NCBI GenBank assembly: GCA_902532595.1
Contig: CACAIN010000002.1
Coordinates: 56,362 to 120,361, forward strand
Length of the DNA stretch: 64,000 bases
Source of the DNA: an uncultured Pelagibacteraceae bacterium
Lineage (GTDB): Bacteria; Pseudomonadota; Alphaproteobacteria; Pelagibacterales; Pelagibacteraceae
Direction: 5' to 3'
A program made the translations under genes and the position numbers. Below are positions 55,279 through 64,000 of this stretch, piece by piece. The notes below the pieces were generated by a model, which had not been told where the DNA came from, did no database searches, and was given only the letters and a program-made list of their open reading frames with translations. Position 1 is the first letter of the stretch, and each line of letters begins with the position of its first letter.

Positions 55279-55389
55279 CTATAAAATTATTTTTGTTTGC
55301 TCAATTTGGCCTTGATACTTTGGTTCTGACTTTTTTCCACAACCAGCTAAAATTAAAATACCTATACACAAAGAGATTATAATTTTCAT
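55279..55389 (-). CDS. lptM: Small LptM/YifL-like lipoprotein, 36 aa
   Basis: Manual translation MKIIISLCIGILILAGCGKKSEPKYQGQIEQTKIIL*; lipobox ILAGC; between argH and lysA. Confidence 0.75.
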   Translation of the reverse strand: MKIIISLCIGILILAGCGKKSEPKYQGQIEQTKIIL

Positions 55390-56774
55390 CTTATTTCTTT
55401 TTTATATTTTCTAATCATCATTTCTATATTGTTTGAAGCTGTTCCGCCGTAAGATCTTTTAGAATTCATAGAATTTTTTATATTAAGTATTTTTAAAACA
55501 TTTTTGTCTAATTCTTTATATATCTTTTTTACATCTGATAATGATAGTTGATCCAAAGTTTTATTATTTTTTTCAGCAAAATTAACTAACTTTGCACCTA
55601 ATCTATATGATTCTCTAAAACTTAATTTTTTTTCTTTGACGAGATAGTCTGCAAAATCGGTAGCTGTAGTAAAACCTTTATTTGCCATTTTAAACATTTT
55701 ATCTTTTTGAGGTTTAACAGCATTAATTAATTCACCAGTTATTATCAAAGTATCTTTCAAAATATCATAACTATCAAAGACTAATACTTTATCATCCTGT
55801 AGATCTTTGAAATATGATGTGGGGAGACCTTTCATTATTGTAAGCATAGAATTTAATTTTCCATAATTAATTCCAACTCTTCCTCTAATTAATTCAGCTG
55901 GATCAGGATTCTTTTTTTGAGGCATGATTGATGAGCCTGTTAACATACTGTCATCAAAATTTACTAAATTAAAAGCATCTGAATTAAAAATTATAAAATC
56001 TTCGGCTAATCTAGATAAGTGCATTGCGCATATTGCTGAGGAATATAAAAAATCAATAGCAAAATCTCTATCAGAAACTGAGTCTATTGAATTATCAGTT
56101 GGTTTTTTAAAACCAAGTTTTTTTGCTGTATATTTTCTATCTATTTTGTATGAAGTGCCTGACAAAGCTGCTGAGCCAAGCGGGCATTCATCTAAAAGAT
56201 CAATATTATTTTCAAACCTTTTTTTATCTCTTTTTAACATTTCATAATAAGCTAAAAGATGATGTGCAAATGAAATTGGTTGAGCATTTTTTAAGTGAGT
56301 AAGTCCTGGCATTATAGTGTCAGTATTTTTTTCAGCTTTTTTTATTATAGATTTCATAACTTGAGAGATATGTTTTAAAATATCTTTCGTAGACTCTTTA
56401 ACCCATAACTTAAAATCAGTTACTACTTGGTCATTTCTTGATCTAGCTGTATGCATATAGCCAGCAGTAGATCCTATAATTTCAAATAACTTTTTCTCTA
56501 TATTTAGATGAATATCTTCAAATTTTTCTTGAAAGTTAAATTGACCTTTATCAATTTGAGACTTAATTTTATTAAGCCCATTAACAATTTTCTTACCATC
56601 AGCGCTATAAATTATTTTTTGTTTTACTAACATTTGAACGTGTGCAATTGAAGCTATAATATCCTGTTTATAGAGTCTTTTATCTACATTTATTGAAGAT
56701 CCAATTCTTTGAAAGGATTTAGAGGTTTTGCCTTTAAATCTGTTTGCCCATATAGTTTTATTTTTATTTTTCAT
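55386..56774 (-). CDS. argH: Argininosuccinate lyase
   Basis: HTARSRNDQVVTDFKLW, MPGLTHLKNAQPISFAHHLLAY, GSSIMPQKKNPDPAELIRGR. Confidence 0.97.
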   Translation of the reverse strand: MKNKNKTIWANRFKGKTSKSFQRIGSSINVDKRLYKQDIIASIAHVQMLVKQKIIYSADGKKIVNGLNKIKSQIDKGQFNFQEKFEDIHLNIEKKLFEIIGSTAGYMHTARSRNDQVVTDFKLWVKESTKDILKHISQVMKSIIKKAEKNTDTIMPGLTHLKNAQPISFAHHLLAYYEMLKRDKKRFENNIDLLDECPLGSAALSGTSYKIDRKYTAKKLGFKKPTDNSIDSVSDRDFAIDFLYSSAICAMHLSRLAEDFIIFNSDAFNLVNFDDSMLTGSSIMPQKKNPDPAELIRGRVGINYGKLNSMLTIMKGLPTSYFKDLQDDKVLVFDSYDILKDTLIITGELINAVKPQKDKMFKMANKGFTTATDFADYLVKEKKLSFRESYRLGAKLVNFAEKNNKTLDQLSLSDVKKIYKELDKNVLKILNIKNSMNSKRSYGGTASNNIEMMIRKYKKEIR

Positions 56775-56804
56775 TTTACTATGTTAATTTTAATTTAAAT
56801 TAAT

Positions 56805-57332
56805 ATGAAAATTAGTAAATCTTTTAAAATCTATATTCACATAATATTTGTATTTTTAATCACCAAAAACCTTTTTGCTAGCGATGATTTTTCTAAAAAT
56901 ATAGTTATTCACGAAAAACCAAAGGTAATTAAAGAACTTAAATTTAAAGATTTTAATCTTCAAGAAGTTGATCTAACGAATAAAAAAGGCAACATCATGA
57001 TAATTAATTTCTGGGCTTCTTGGTGCGTTCCGTGTAGAAGAGAAATGCCTTCTTTAGAGAGTCTTACCCACAAATATCCAGAAATTAAAGTTTATGCTAT
57101 AAATATGGAAAAACCCAACAAACTTGTAGCCAGAGATTTTTTTCAAAGTATAGGAGTAGCAAGTTTAGATATTTACTTTGATCCAGACTTTAAATTAGTA
57201 AAACAATTTAAAATGAGAGGTTTGCCGACAAGTATATTAATAGATAAAAATGGAAAAGAATTTGGAAGAGTTGTTGGTGAAATTAATTTTATGAATAAAG
57301 ATTTTATAGAATTACTAAAACGACATATTTAG
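56805..57332 (+). CDS. TlpA-like thioredoxin-fold protein (secreted/membrane anchored)
   Basis: N-terminal signal; NFWASWCVPCRREMPSLESL; MRGLPTSILIDKNGKEFGRVVG. Confidence 0.9.
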   Translation: MKISKSFKIYIHIIFVFLITKNLFASDDFSKNIVIHEKPKVIKELKFKDFNLQEVDLTNKKGNIMIINFWASWCVPCRREMPSLESLTHKYPEIKVYAINMEKPNKLVARDFFQSIGVASLDIYFDPDFKLVKQFKMRGLPTSILIDKNGKEFGRVVGEINFMNKDFIELLKRHI

Positions 57333-57345
57333 TTTTTAAAATAGT

Positions 57346-57999
57346 ATGGAATATTCATTAAATACAATTATTTTAGAACCGTTATCAAAAGAAAAACCTA
57401 AAAACGCCGTAGTACTTTGTCATGGTTATGGTGGTGATGGAAAAGATATTTCTATTCTTGCAGGTTATTGGAAATCTTATTTACCATATACAATATTTAT
57501 TTGTCCAGATGCTCCTGAGAAGTGTGATGCAAGTCCTTCAGGATTTCAATGGTTTGATTTAATAGACCAAACTCCTGAACAAATTTTATCAAAATCTTTA
57601 GTTGCTGAATCTAAATTAAATAAACTTATAGATGAAGTTAAAGAGAAAAATAATTTATCAGCTGATCAAATTGTGATTGGAGGATTTAGTCAAGGATGCA
57701 TGATTAGTTTACAAACGGGCATTAAACGAAAAGATAAAATTAATTCAATCATAGGATATTCTGGTAAAATTATTGATACAGAACATTTAGGCAAAAATAT
57801 TGTTTCAAAACCAAATATCATTTTGATGCATGGAGATATTGATCAAGTTGTTCCAATTGATGGCTTATTAGAAGCTAAAGATTTTTTTATTAAAAACAAT
57901 TATGAAATTGAAACAAAAATTTTTAAGAATTGTGAACATCGAATACCGACAGAAGGATCAAGTTTAGGCTTACAATTTATAAAGAAACATTTGTATTAG
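57346..57999 (+). CDS. Carboxylesterase/phospholipase (alpha/beta hydrolase)
   Basis: VVLCHGYGGDGKDI, VIGGFSQGCMISLQTGI, LMHGDIDQVVPIDG. Confidence 0.9.
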   Translation: MEYSLNTIILEPLSKEKPKNAVVLCHGYGGDGKDISILAGYWKSYLPYTIFICPDAPEKCDASPSGFQWFDLIDQTPEQILSKSLVAESKLNKLIDEVKEKNNLSADQIVIGGFSQGCMISLQTGIKRKDKINSIIGYSGKIIDTEHLGKNIVSKPNIILMHGDIDQVVPIDGLLEAKDFFIKNNYEIETKIFKNCEHRIPTEGSSLGLQFIKKHLY

Positions 58000-58065
58000 T
58001 TTATTTAGGCAAGTGGTACATAATTATAACTTGATATAATTTTCTGTTTCAGTTAGCTTTCTGCA

Positions 58066-58635
58066 ATGATTATTTCTTCATTGGATAAAGTACCGCTAGA
58101 AAAATGTCCAGCTTTAGTTCTTAATGCTGACTTTAGACCTTTGAGCTATTATCCTCTTTCATTATGGTGTTGGCAAGACGCGGTAAAATCAGTTTTTTTA
58201 GATCGAGTGAGTATTGTTTCAAATTATAAAAGAAAAATTAGAAGTCCTTCATTTGAAATGAATTTGCCTAGTGTTATCGCATTAAAAAATTTTGTTCAAC
58301 CTTCTAAAAATCCGAACTTCACAAGATTTAATGTTTTTTTGAGAGATAAATTTTCATGTCAGTATTGTGGGAATAAAAAAGATTTAACATTTGATCATTT
58401 ATTGCCAAAATCCAAAGGTGGTCTTACCGATTGGAATAATGTTGTTACAGCTTGTTCAAATTGTAATGTGAAAAAAGGTGGTAAGCTTTATGAACATTGT
58501 GATTTAAAACTAACTACCAGACCTTACGCCCCAACCATTGAAGATTTACATAAGAATGGAAGAAATTTTCCTCCGAACTTTCTCCATGAAAGCTGGATGG
58601 ATTATTTATATTGGGATATTGAGTTAGAACCTTAA
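58066..58635 (+). CDS. HNH endonuclease family protein
   Basis: CQYCGNKKDLTFDHLLPKSKGGLTDWNNVVTACSNCNVKKGG HNH motif. Confidence 0.9.
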   Translation: MIISSLDKVPLEKCPALVLNADFRPLSYYPLSLWCWQDAVKSVFLDRVSIVSNYKRKIRSPSFEMNLPSVIALKNFVQPSKNPNFTRFNVFLRDKFSCQYCGNKKDLTFDHLLPKSKGGLTDWNNVVTACSNCNVKKGGKLYEHCDLKLTTRPYAPTIEDLHKNGRNFPPNFLHESWMDYLYWDIELEP

Positions 58636-59169
58636 TTAAATTTTTTCTGATATTGTTATAGCAATGCGAGATGAGGTTTTAATTACCTTATCTAATAAAC
58701 CAAATAAACCTTTTTTTGTAGCACCATTATCATAAGCAATATCTTTATGATGCAATTCATCTTCTCTGAATTTAATTATTTTATCTTTTAATTTTTTTTC
58801 ATCTTTTCCAAGTTTAAAAGTTTGGTCTTTATAGTGGCCATCAATTACTTCCTCCACGGAGGCAGTGCAAAGCATAGCAGCTTTTTCCCCTAGCATTGCA
58901 GTTCCGAATCCTAAAGTAACTCCCATTATATCCCACAAGGGGAGAAGCTTTGTAGGTTCTATATTTCTTTTCTTGATTTCATTATCAAAATATTCGTAGT
59001 GTTCTTTTTCATGTTCTTTCATTTCTTCAATTTTTCTTTTAAGAGAAGCGTTTTGTTTAAATGTTTTTAAAGCAAGTAATTGGCCCTCATAAATCTTAAT
59101 CGCACCACGTTCACCTGCGTGATCCACTCTAATAATTTCCTCTAAAATTTTCTTATTTGTTTTTTCCAT
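58636..59169 (-). CDS. coq7: Demethoxyubiquinone hydroxylase Coq7
   Basis: Di-iron ligands EIIRVDHAGERGAIKIYEGQ, EMKEHEKEHYEYF, FREDELHHKDIAYDNGA. Confidence 0.92.
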   Translation of the reverse strand: MEKTNKKILEEIIRVDHAGERGAIKIYEGQLLALKTFKQNASLKRKIEEMKEHEKEHYEYFDNEIKKRNIEPTKLLPLWDIMGVTLGFGTAMLGEKAAMLCTASVEEVIDGHYKDQTFKLGKDEKKLKDKIIKFREDELHHKDIAYDNGATKKGLFGLLDKVIKTSSRIAITISEKI

Positions 59170-59635
59170 AATTTTTAATTACTTTAAACATAATACCACT
59201 AAGTAAAATAGATATAATTGTATTTATTGTAGCAAGTGAAAGACCTAAAAATCTAAAAGCAACGTCTTTACAACTTATTGAGGGATTTTTTAATTGTTTT
59301 AGAAGTTGCTCTTTAGACAAATTATCCTCAGAAATTCCTAAATTACATACCAATGACTCACTAAAAAAACCCTGTTCTATACCTACGTGGTAGAATGAAA
59401 CTAAAGCTCCAAATAGAAAAAATAACAAGACAATTCCAGCTATAATCTTCTCGAATCTGTTCATTATAAATATTAAGGAAACAAGTATTACCGAAGCCAG
59501 ATATGGAATCCTTTCAATCAAACACAAGTTACAAGGTTTATGTCCCAAAACATATTGAATGAAATAAGCTATCGACAAAGATAGAATACTAAAAACTAGA
59601 ACACAGTTTAATATAAGTCTATTATTTTCAAACAT
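59153..59635 (-). CDS. dsbB: Disulfide bond formation protein DsbB
   Basis: GHKPCNLCLIERIPY, second Cys pair LVCNL...ISCKDV, multiple TMs. Confidence 0.85.
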   Translation of the reverse strand: MFENNRLILNCVLVFSILSLSIAYFIQYVLGHKPCNLCLIERIPYLASVILVSLIFIMNRFEKIIAGIVLLFFLFGALVSFYHVGIEQGFFSESLVCNLGISEDNLSKEQLLKQLKNPSISCKDVAFRFLGLSLATINTIISILLSGIMFKVIKNYGKNK

Positions 59636-60246
59636 TAATTAAAGACCATGTACAATACAATTCCTAAAATTATAATAAATATTCCTGCTAACGTAAACCA
59701 AAGCGCACCTTTTTTTTCGATAAATTTACCAAATTTTTGACCAAAGAGATTTGTTAAATATGCGACTAAAAAGAAACGCAATCCTCTTGTAAAAAGACAA
59801 ATTAAGAAGAAAACTGGAAGATTATAATTCATTACCCCGCTTGTTATGGTAAACACCTTAAAAGGCAAAGGAGTAAATCCTGCTAAAAACATTATACCAA
59901 GCCAAGCTAAAAAACCTTCTTTAGTTGACATTGTATCTTGAATCTCAAATACTTTTTCCTCATAACCATAAAATTCAATAATAACCATAGACGCATCTAA
60001 AAACAAAACTCCTAAAAAGTAGCCAAACAATCCTCCTAAAACAGAGCCAGCGGTTGCAATTAAAAATATTTTTAAGTAATCCTCTCTTTTAGCTACCACC
60101 ATTGGTACGATCATCAGGTCTGGTGGGACTGGAAAAAAGAAACTTTCGATAAATGATACAAAAGCTAATAGAGGCTTAGAAAATTTATGTCTAGCAAGCT
60201 CTACGCATCTATCGTATAATTTTTTTAACATGAATTTAAAATGCAC
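59635..60246 (-). CDS. YqaA family membrane protein (DedA/SNARE-associated type); ATG at 60231 may be the true start
   Basis: KPLLAFVSFIESFFFPVPPDLMIVPMVVA, AGSVLGGLFGYFLGVLF, LAGFTPLPFKVFTITSGVMNY. Confidence 0.87.
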   Translation of the reverse strand: MHFKFMLKKLYDRCVELARHKFSKPLLAFVSFIESFFFPVPPDLMIVPMVVAKREDYLKIFLIATAGSVLGGLFGYFLGVLFLDASMVIIEFYGYEEKVFEIQDTMSTKEGFLAWLGIMFLAGFTPLPFKVFTITSGVMNYNLPVFFLICLFTRGLRFFLVAYLTNLFGQKFGKFIEKKGALWFTLAGIFIIILGIVLYMVFN

Positions 60247-60415
60247 AATCTTAAAGTATCTAGCAAGTTTAATATTATCTCCTATAGCAATTTATGCAGT
60301 GCTTTTAATAGCCAAAACATTTGGTGCAAACTATGAATTCACGCATGGCGAGTCTTTTGTGATTTGGTTGCTAATGGCAATCTTAATCAATCAATCAGTA
60401 ACTTGGAAAAAGTAA
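60230..60415 (+). CDS. Small predicted membrane protein, 61 aa
   Basis: ORF with two hydrophobic segments; close upstream of the next + strand gene. Confidence 0.55.
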   Translation: MNLKCTILKYLASLILSPIAIYAVLLIAKTFGANYEFTHGESFVIWLLMAILINQSVTWKK

Positions 60416-60422
60416 TAAAATA

Positions 60423-61442
60423 ATGAGTGATCCGATTGATATAAAAACAAAAAAAATCATACATCAAGTAAAAACAGAAAAATTTGATAAGTTTTTAGTA
60501 TTAGAAAATTTACATGCGAATATAATATCCCACTACGATACATGGGGTAGCTTTCAACAAGCTTGGACTAATAGTGCTTATCTAGCATTTAAAGATTTTG
60601 ATAAATATATCGTAATGATGTTTCTGATTCGAAATTATTGGCAAAGTCTTTCAGATAAATTTAGATACCTTTCTATAGATGAATTTTATGATTTAGAAAC
60701 TATTAAAATTGATAAAATAAACTTAATCAGTATATCAAACGAATTAAATATCCCTAAAGAAACCATCAGAAGAAAAGTAAATGAACTACAAAATGAAGGA
60801 ATTCTTACTAGAGCGGGTAAATCAATAATTTTTAATAAAAGAGGAATGAATTATCAAAAACCACAAGCAACTCTTGAGCTTTTATCAACATTTATTCAAA
60901 AAAAATCAAATCTTTTACAAGATAATAATTGGTTTGGCGATGCACTTAAGAAGGAGGATATAAAAAAATTTATTATTAAATATTTTACAATTGTTTGGCT
61001 TCGATTCTTTAAACTTCAAATACCTTTTTTAATTAGGCATAGAAATGTATTTCAAGATCTTGAAACATGGATGGTTTGGGGAAATATCGCATTAAATCAT
61101 CAATATCATTTGAAACAGCACTTAGAGAAAAATTTGGTTCATGAAGAAATTAACAGTGATGCATATTATTGGAATGTGTCTAATTTTAAAATCGATAGAG
61201 GTATTAACGCATCATCAATATCAGATATATCCAATATTCCAAGAGCAACTGTAATTAGAAAATTAAAATGGTTAATGAGACAGGATGTTATTAAGAAGAA
61301 TAAAAATTTAGAATATCAATTGAAAAGTGCAGGAAAAATCAATAAACAAATTTCCAAAAATACTGTAATTAATCAGTCTGCTGTAGCTGATTTTTTAACA
61401 GATATTTTTGATTATATTAAAAACTCAAATTTTAAAATATAA
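60423..61442 (+). CDS. Putative DNA-binding protein with two winged-helix-like segments
   Basis: NLISISNELNIPKETIRRKVNELQNEGILTRAGKSIIF and ASSISDISNIPRATVIRKLKWLMRQDVIKKNKNLEYQL. Confidence 0.7.
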   Translation: MSDPIDIKTKKIIHQVKTEKFDKFLVLENLHANIISHYDTWGSFQQAWTNSAYLAFKDFDKYIVMMFLIRNYWQSLSDKFRYLSIDEFYDLETIKIDKINLISISNELNIPKETIRRKVNELQNEGILTRAGKSIIFNKRGMNYQKPQATLELLSTFIQKKSNLLQDNNWFGDALKKEDIKKFIIKYFTIVWLRFFKLQIPFLIRHRNVFQDLETWMVWGNIALNHQYHLKQHLEKNLVHEEINSDAYYWNVSNFKIDRGINASSISDISNIPRATVIRKLKWLMRQDVIKKNKNLEYQLKSAGKINKQISKNTVINQSAVADFLTDIFDYIKNSNFKI

Positions 61443-61445
61443 TTT

Positions 61446-62294
61446 ATGGAAATTGCAACAAAAATAGCACCACTGGCTCTTGCTATTATTATGTTTGGTT
61501 TGGGTTTAGGTTTGACCATTCATGATTTTTTACGTGTAATTAAAGTTCCTGTTGATTTTATAGTTGGTTTTTTTTGCCAAGTAATTCTACTACCAATCAT
61601 TGCATTTATTCTAATTAAGATTATTCCTATGCCTATCGAGATAGCTTTAGGCGTTATGATTATTGCTGCTGCCCCAGGTGGCGTAACTTCAAATGTATTA
61701 ACAAAATTTGCTGACGGTGATGTAGCTTTATCTGTAACTTTGACAGCTATTGTAAGTATTCTTAGCATTCTTACAGTACCTTTTATAATTTTTACATCTG
61801 CGGATATATTGGGTATTACGGAAATTAATAGAGACATTTCAATGATTTCTATGTCTTTAAAAATGTTTTTAGTAGTAACAATTCCTGTTTTATTTGGAAT
61901 GATTATTAGAAGGTTGATGACAGATTTTATTGTTAGAAAGACTCTTATTGTACAAAGAATTTCAATTATTTTATTTATCGTAGTTTTTATCTCAATTTGG
62001 GTAGAGGAGTGGGATAGAATTATTAGTTTTATAACAAGAGCAGGATTAATTTCATTGATTTTAAACATCATTATGATTTTAGCAGGTTACTATATAGCAA
62101 AATATTTTACATCTGGCGTCGCGCAAAGAAAGTGTATTTCACTTGAATGCGGTTTACAGAACGGAACATTAGCTGTTTTCGTAGCTACACAATTGTTTGA
62201 TGATATAGTATTTATGGTTCCAACAGCAGCTTATGCACTTATCATGTTTATAACATCGATATTTTTTGTTCTAATAGTCAGAAAAATAAATTAG
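61446..62294 (+). CDS. Bile acid:sodium symporter (BASS) family transporter
   Basis: FGLGLGLTIHDFLRVIKVP, AAPGGVTSNVLTKFADGDVALSVTLTAI, ISLECGLQNGTLAVFVA. Confidence 0.92.
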   Translation: MEIATKIAPLALAIIMFGLGLGLTIHDFLRVIKVPVDFIVGFFCQVILLPIIAFILIKIIPMPIEIALGVMIIAAAPGGVTSNVLTKFADGDVALSVTLTAIVSILSILTVPFIIFTSADILGITEINRDISMISMSLKMFLVVTIPVLFGMIIRRLMTDFIVRKTLIVQRISIILFIVVFISIWVEEWDRIISFITRAGLISLILNIIMILAGYYIAKYFTSGVAQRKCISLECGLQNGTLAVFVATQLFDDIVFMVPTAAYALIMFITSIFFVLIVRKIN

Positions 62295-62311
62295 TTTAAT
62301 TAGTAAATGAA

Positions 62312-62398
62312 GGGCGAATGGTGGAACTGGTAGACGCGCCGGACTCAAAATCCGGTGGTAGCAATACCTTGAGAGTTCGAGTCTCTCTTCGCCCACCA
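62312..62398 (+). tRNA. tRNA-Leu (anticodon CAA)
   Basis: Acceptor GGGCGAA/TTCGCCC, D-loop TGGTAGACGC, anticodon stem CCGGA-CTCAAAA-TCCGG, long variable arm, GAGAGTTCGAGTCTCTC T-arm, genomically encoded CCA. Confidence 0.97.
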
Positions 62399-62402
62399 AG
62401 TT

Positions 62403-64000
62403 ATGAATATAAGTAAATTAAACAGTTTAGTTGAACTTTATTTTAAAAAAGTAGAGGAAGTTGAAGGCAAGAAACCATTTTTGAAATGGCTAAAACCAGA
62501 TAAACCAACTTATAGTTGGGAAGATGTTGCTGATAGAATATATAAACTTACCGCCAAAATTAGATCATTAATCAATGAAGGAGATAGATGTTTGATTTTA
62601 TCTGAGAATAGACCTTATTGGTTAATAGCAGACATCTCTATCATGAATGCCGGTGGTATTTCTGTTCCAATTTTTACAACTTATTCAGCTAACGATTATG
62701 AATACATTTTAAATGATTGTAAACCTACTTTAATATTTGTTTCAAACAATGATCAATTTAAAAAAATTAAAAAATTTATAAATAAAGATGTAAAAAAAAT
62801 TATAACTTTTGAAAAAATTGATATAGAGAGTTTACTTATAAAAGATATTTTTAAAGAAAATATTAATGAGAAGATAAAAAATAAAAATTTAAAAAGAAAC
62901 ATGCCTGCATGTATAATTTATACTTCAGGTACTTCAGGAAACCCAAAAGGAGTAATTTTAAGTCATGGAGGAATTTTATCTAACTGTGAAGGCGCTGTAG
63001 AATTGCTTGAACCTTTATTAAAGAAAAAACATCCTGTTTTCTTAACTTGGTTACCTTTATCTCACTCTTATGAACATACAGTCCAATTTATTCAGATCAT
63101 AGTTGGCGCAAAAGTTTTTTACGCTGAAAGTTTAGAAAAACTTATTTCTAATATGGGAGTTGCAAAACCTACAATCATGACAGCTGTTCCAAGATTTTAT
63201 CAAAATCTATTTACTAAAATAAATATGAATTTTGAAAAACAAAAAGGTTTAAAAAGAAAGCTAATAGATCAAACTTTAAATTTAGGAAAAAAAGTGCTCA
63301 ATAAAAAGGAACTAAATTTTAATGAAAAAATAGCAAATTTTTTATGTGAAAAATTAGTTCGAAAAAAAATCAAAAATCAATTTGGAGGAAATCTTCAAGC
63401 CTTTGTTTCAGGAGGAGGGGCATTAGATCAAAATATTGGAGAATTTTTGAATGCAGTTGGTTTGCCTACTCTACAAGGTTATGGCCTAACCGAGGCTTCG
63501 CCAGTGGTTAGTTGTAATTTGCCAAACTCAATAAAAGTTGAATCTGTTGGTCCACCCTTCAGAACAAATAAAGTTAAAATAGCAGAAGATGGAGAGATCC
63601 TAATAAAGGGCGAGAATGTAATGTTGGGATACTGGAATTTAAAAGAAGAAACCGAAAAAGTAATTAAAGATGGCTGGTTACATACAGGTGACATAGGAGA
63701 GTTAAACAATAATTATTTAAAAATTACTGATAGAAAAAAAGACATCATTGTAAATCTTGGAGGAGATAATATTTCACCAAGTAAAATAGAAAATATTTTA
63801 TGTTTAAATGAAAAAATTAAACAATCTTTTGTTTATGGAGATAAAAAAAATTATTTAGTTGCTATAATAGTTAGTGAAAAAGAAACTAGCAAAGAAACAA
63901 TTAAACTTATAATTGAAAATACAAATAAAAGTTTAACTTTAATAGAAAAAATTAAAAAATTTATTTTAATTCATGAAGAATTTACAATTGAAAACGGAAT
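62403..64000 (+). CDS. AMP-dependent long-chain acyl-CoA synthetase (3' end outside window)
   Basis: ATG 62403 opens a frame to the window edge: CIIYTSGTSGNPKGVILSH, QGYGLTEASPVVS, DGWLHTGDIG, DRKKDIIVNLGGDNISP. Confidence 0.94.
   Translation, partial: MNISKLNSLVELYFKKVEEVEGKKPFLKWLKPDKPTYSWEDVADRIYKLTAKIRSLINEGDRCLILSENRPYWLIADISIMNAGGISVPIFTTYSANDYEYILNDCKPTLIFVSNNDQFKKIKKFINKDVKKIITFEKIDIESLLIKDIFKENINEKIKNKNLKRNMPACIIYTSGTSGNPKGVILSHGGILSNCEGAVELLEPLLKKKHPVFLTWLPLSHSYEHTVQFIQIIVGAKVFYAESLEKLISNMGVAKPTIMTAVPRFYQNLFTKINMNFEKQKGLKRKLIDQTLNLGKKVLNKKELNFNEKIANFLCEKLVRKKIKNQFGGNLQAFVSGGGALDQNIGEFLNAVGLPTLQGYGLTEASPVVSCNLPNSIKVESVGPPFRTNKVKIAEDGEILIKGENVMLGYWNLKEETEKVIKDGWLHTGDIGELNNNYLKITDRKKDIIVNLGGDNISPSKIENILCLNEKIKQSFVYGDKKNYLVAIIVSEKETSKETIKLIIENTNKSLTLIEKIKKFILIHEEFTIENG

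Noticed and set aside
58066-58635. HNH endonuclease as part of a restriction or defence island
   Set aside because: Neighbours are an esterase, Coq7 and DsbB; no partner defence genes present.
61520-62071. 183-aa minus-strand ORF antisense to the BASS transporter
   Set aside because: Low-complexity Ile/Thr-rich translation typical of the reverse complement of a hydrophobic gene, with no RBS or family motif. Other antisense track ORFs (e.g. 22994-23362, 29164-29559, 15806-16048, 55924-56247) were rejected for the same reason.
62403-64000. Acyl-CoA synthetase absent from the ORF track, possibly disrupted
   Set aside because: Manual reading shows one uninterrupted frame to the window end; the track omitted it because no stop codon is inside the window.

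Overview
A 64 kb window of AT-rich, very compact alphaproteobacterial chromosome. Gene content and order look like a marine SAR11/Pelagibacter-type streamlined genome; this is inference from the sequence, with no search run. Nearly all of it is core metabolism: glycolate oxidase glcDEF; a TRAP transporter with a neighbouring amidase; ftsY/dapF divergent from ffh-rpsP-trmD-rplS-leuCDB-asd; sdhCDAB; mmsA; mdh-[two-gene insertion]-sucCDAB-lpdA; priA; atpHAGDC; rplU-rpmA-obg-proB-proA-nadD-rsfS-ctpA-rppH; metXW-gloB; hisC-tyrA; argH-lptM-lysA-plsC; coq7/dsbB; a BASS-family symporter; tRNA-Leu(CAA); and a truncated acyl-CoA synthetase. I saw no CRISPR array, prophage, transposon, rRNA or defence island. 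The most interesting signals are in the few longer intergenic spaces. (1) A SAM-II-like riboswitch precedes metX, followed by an intrinsic terminator that ends 2 nt before the ATG and a nested alternative hairpin that fits an antiterminator. (2) A multi-hairpin leader lies 5' of ffh. (3) A strong terminator sits inside the TRAP operon, between the binding protein and the permeases. (4) rpsP carries a 15-bp tandem repeat that lengthens ribosomal protein S16. (5) An insertion of surface-type genes splits mdh from sucC. (6) A protein with two winged-helix-like segments lies next to the BASS transporter. (7) Two short ORFs below the track cutoff were found, one of them an LptM-like lipoprotein. 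No complete new multi-gene system was found.
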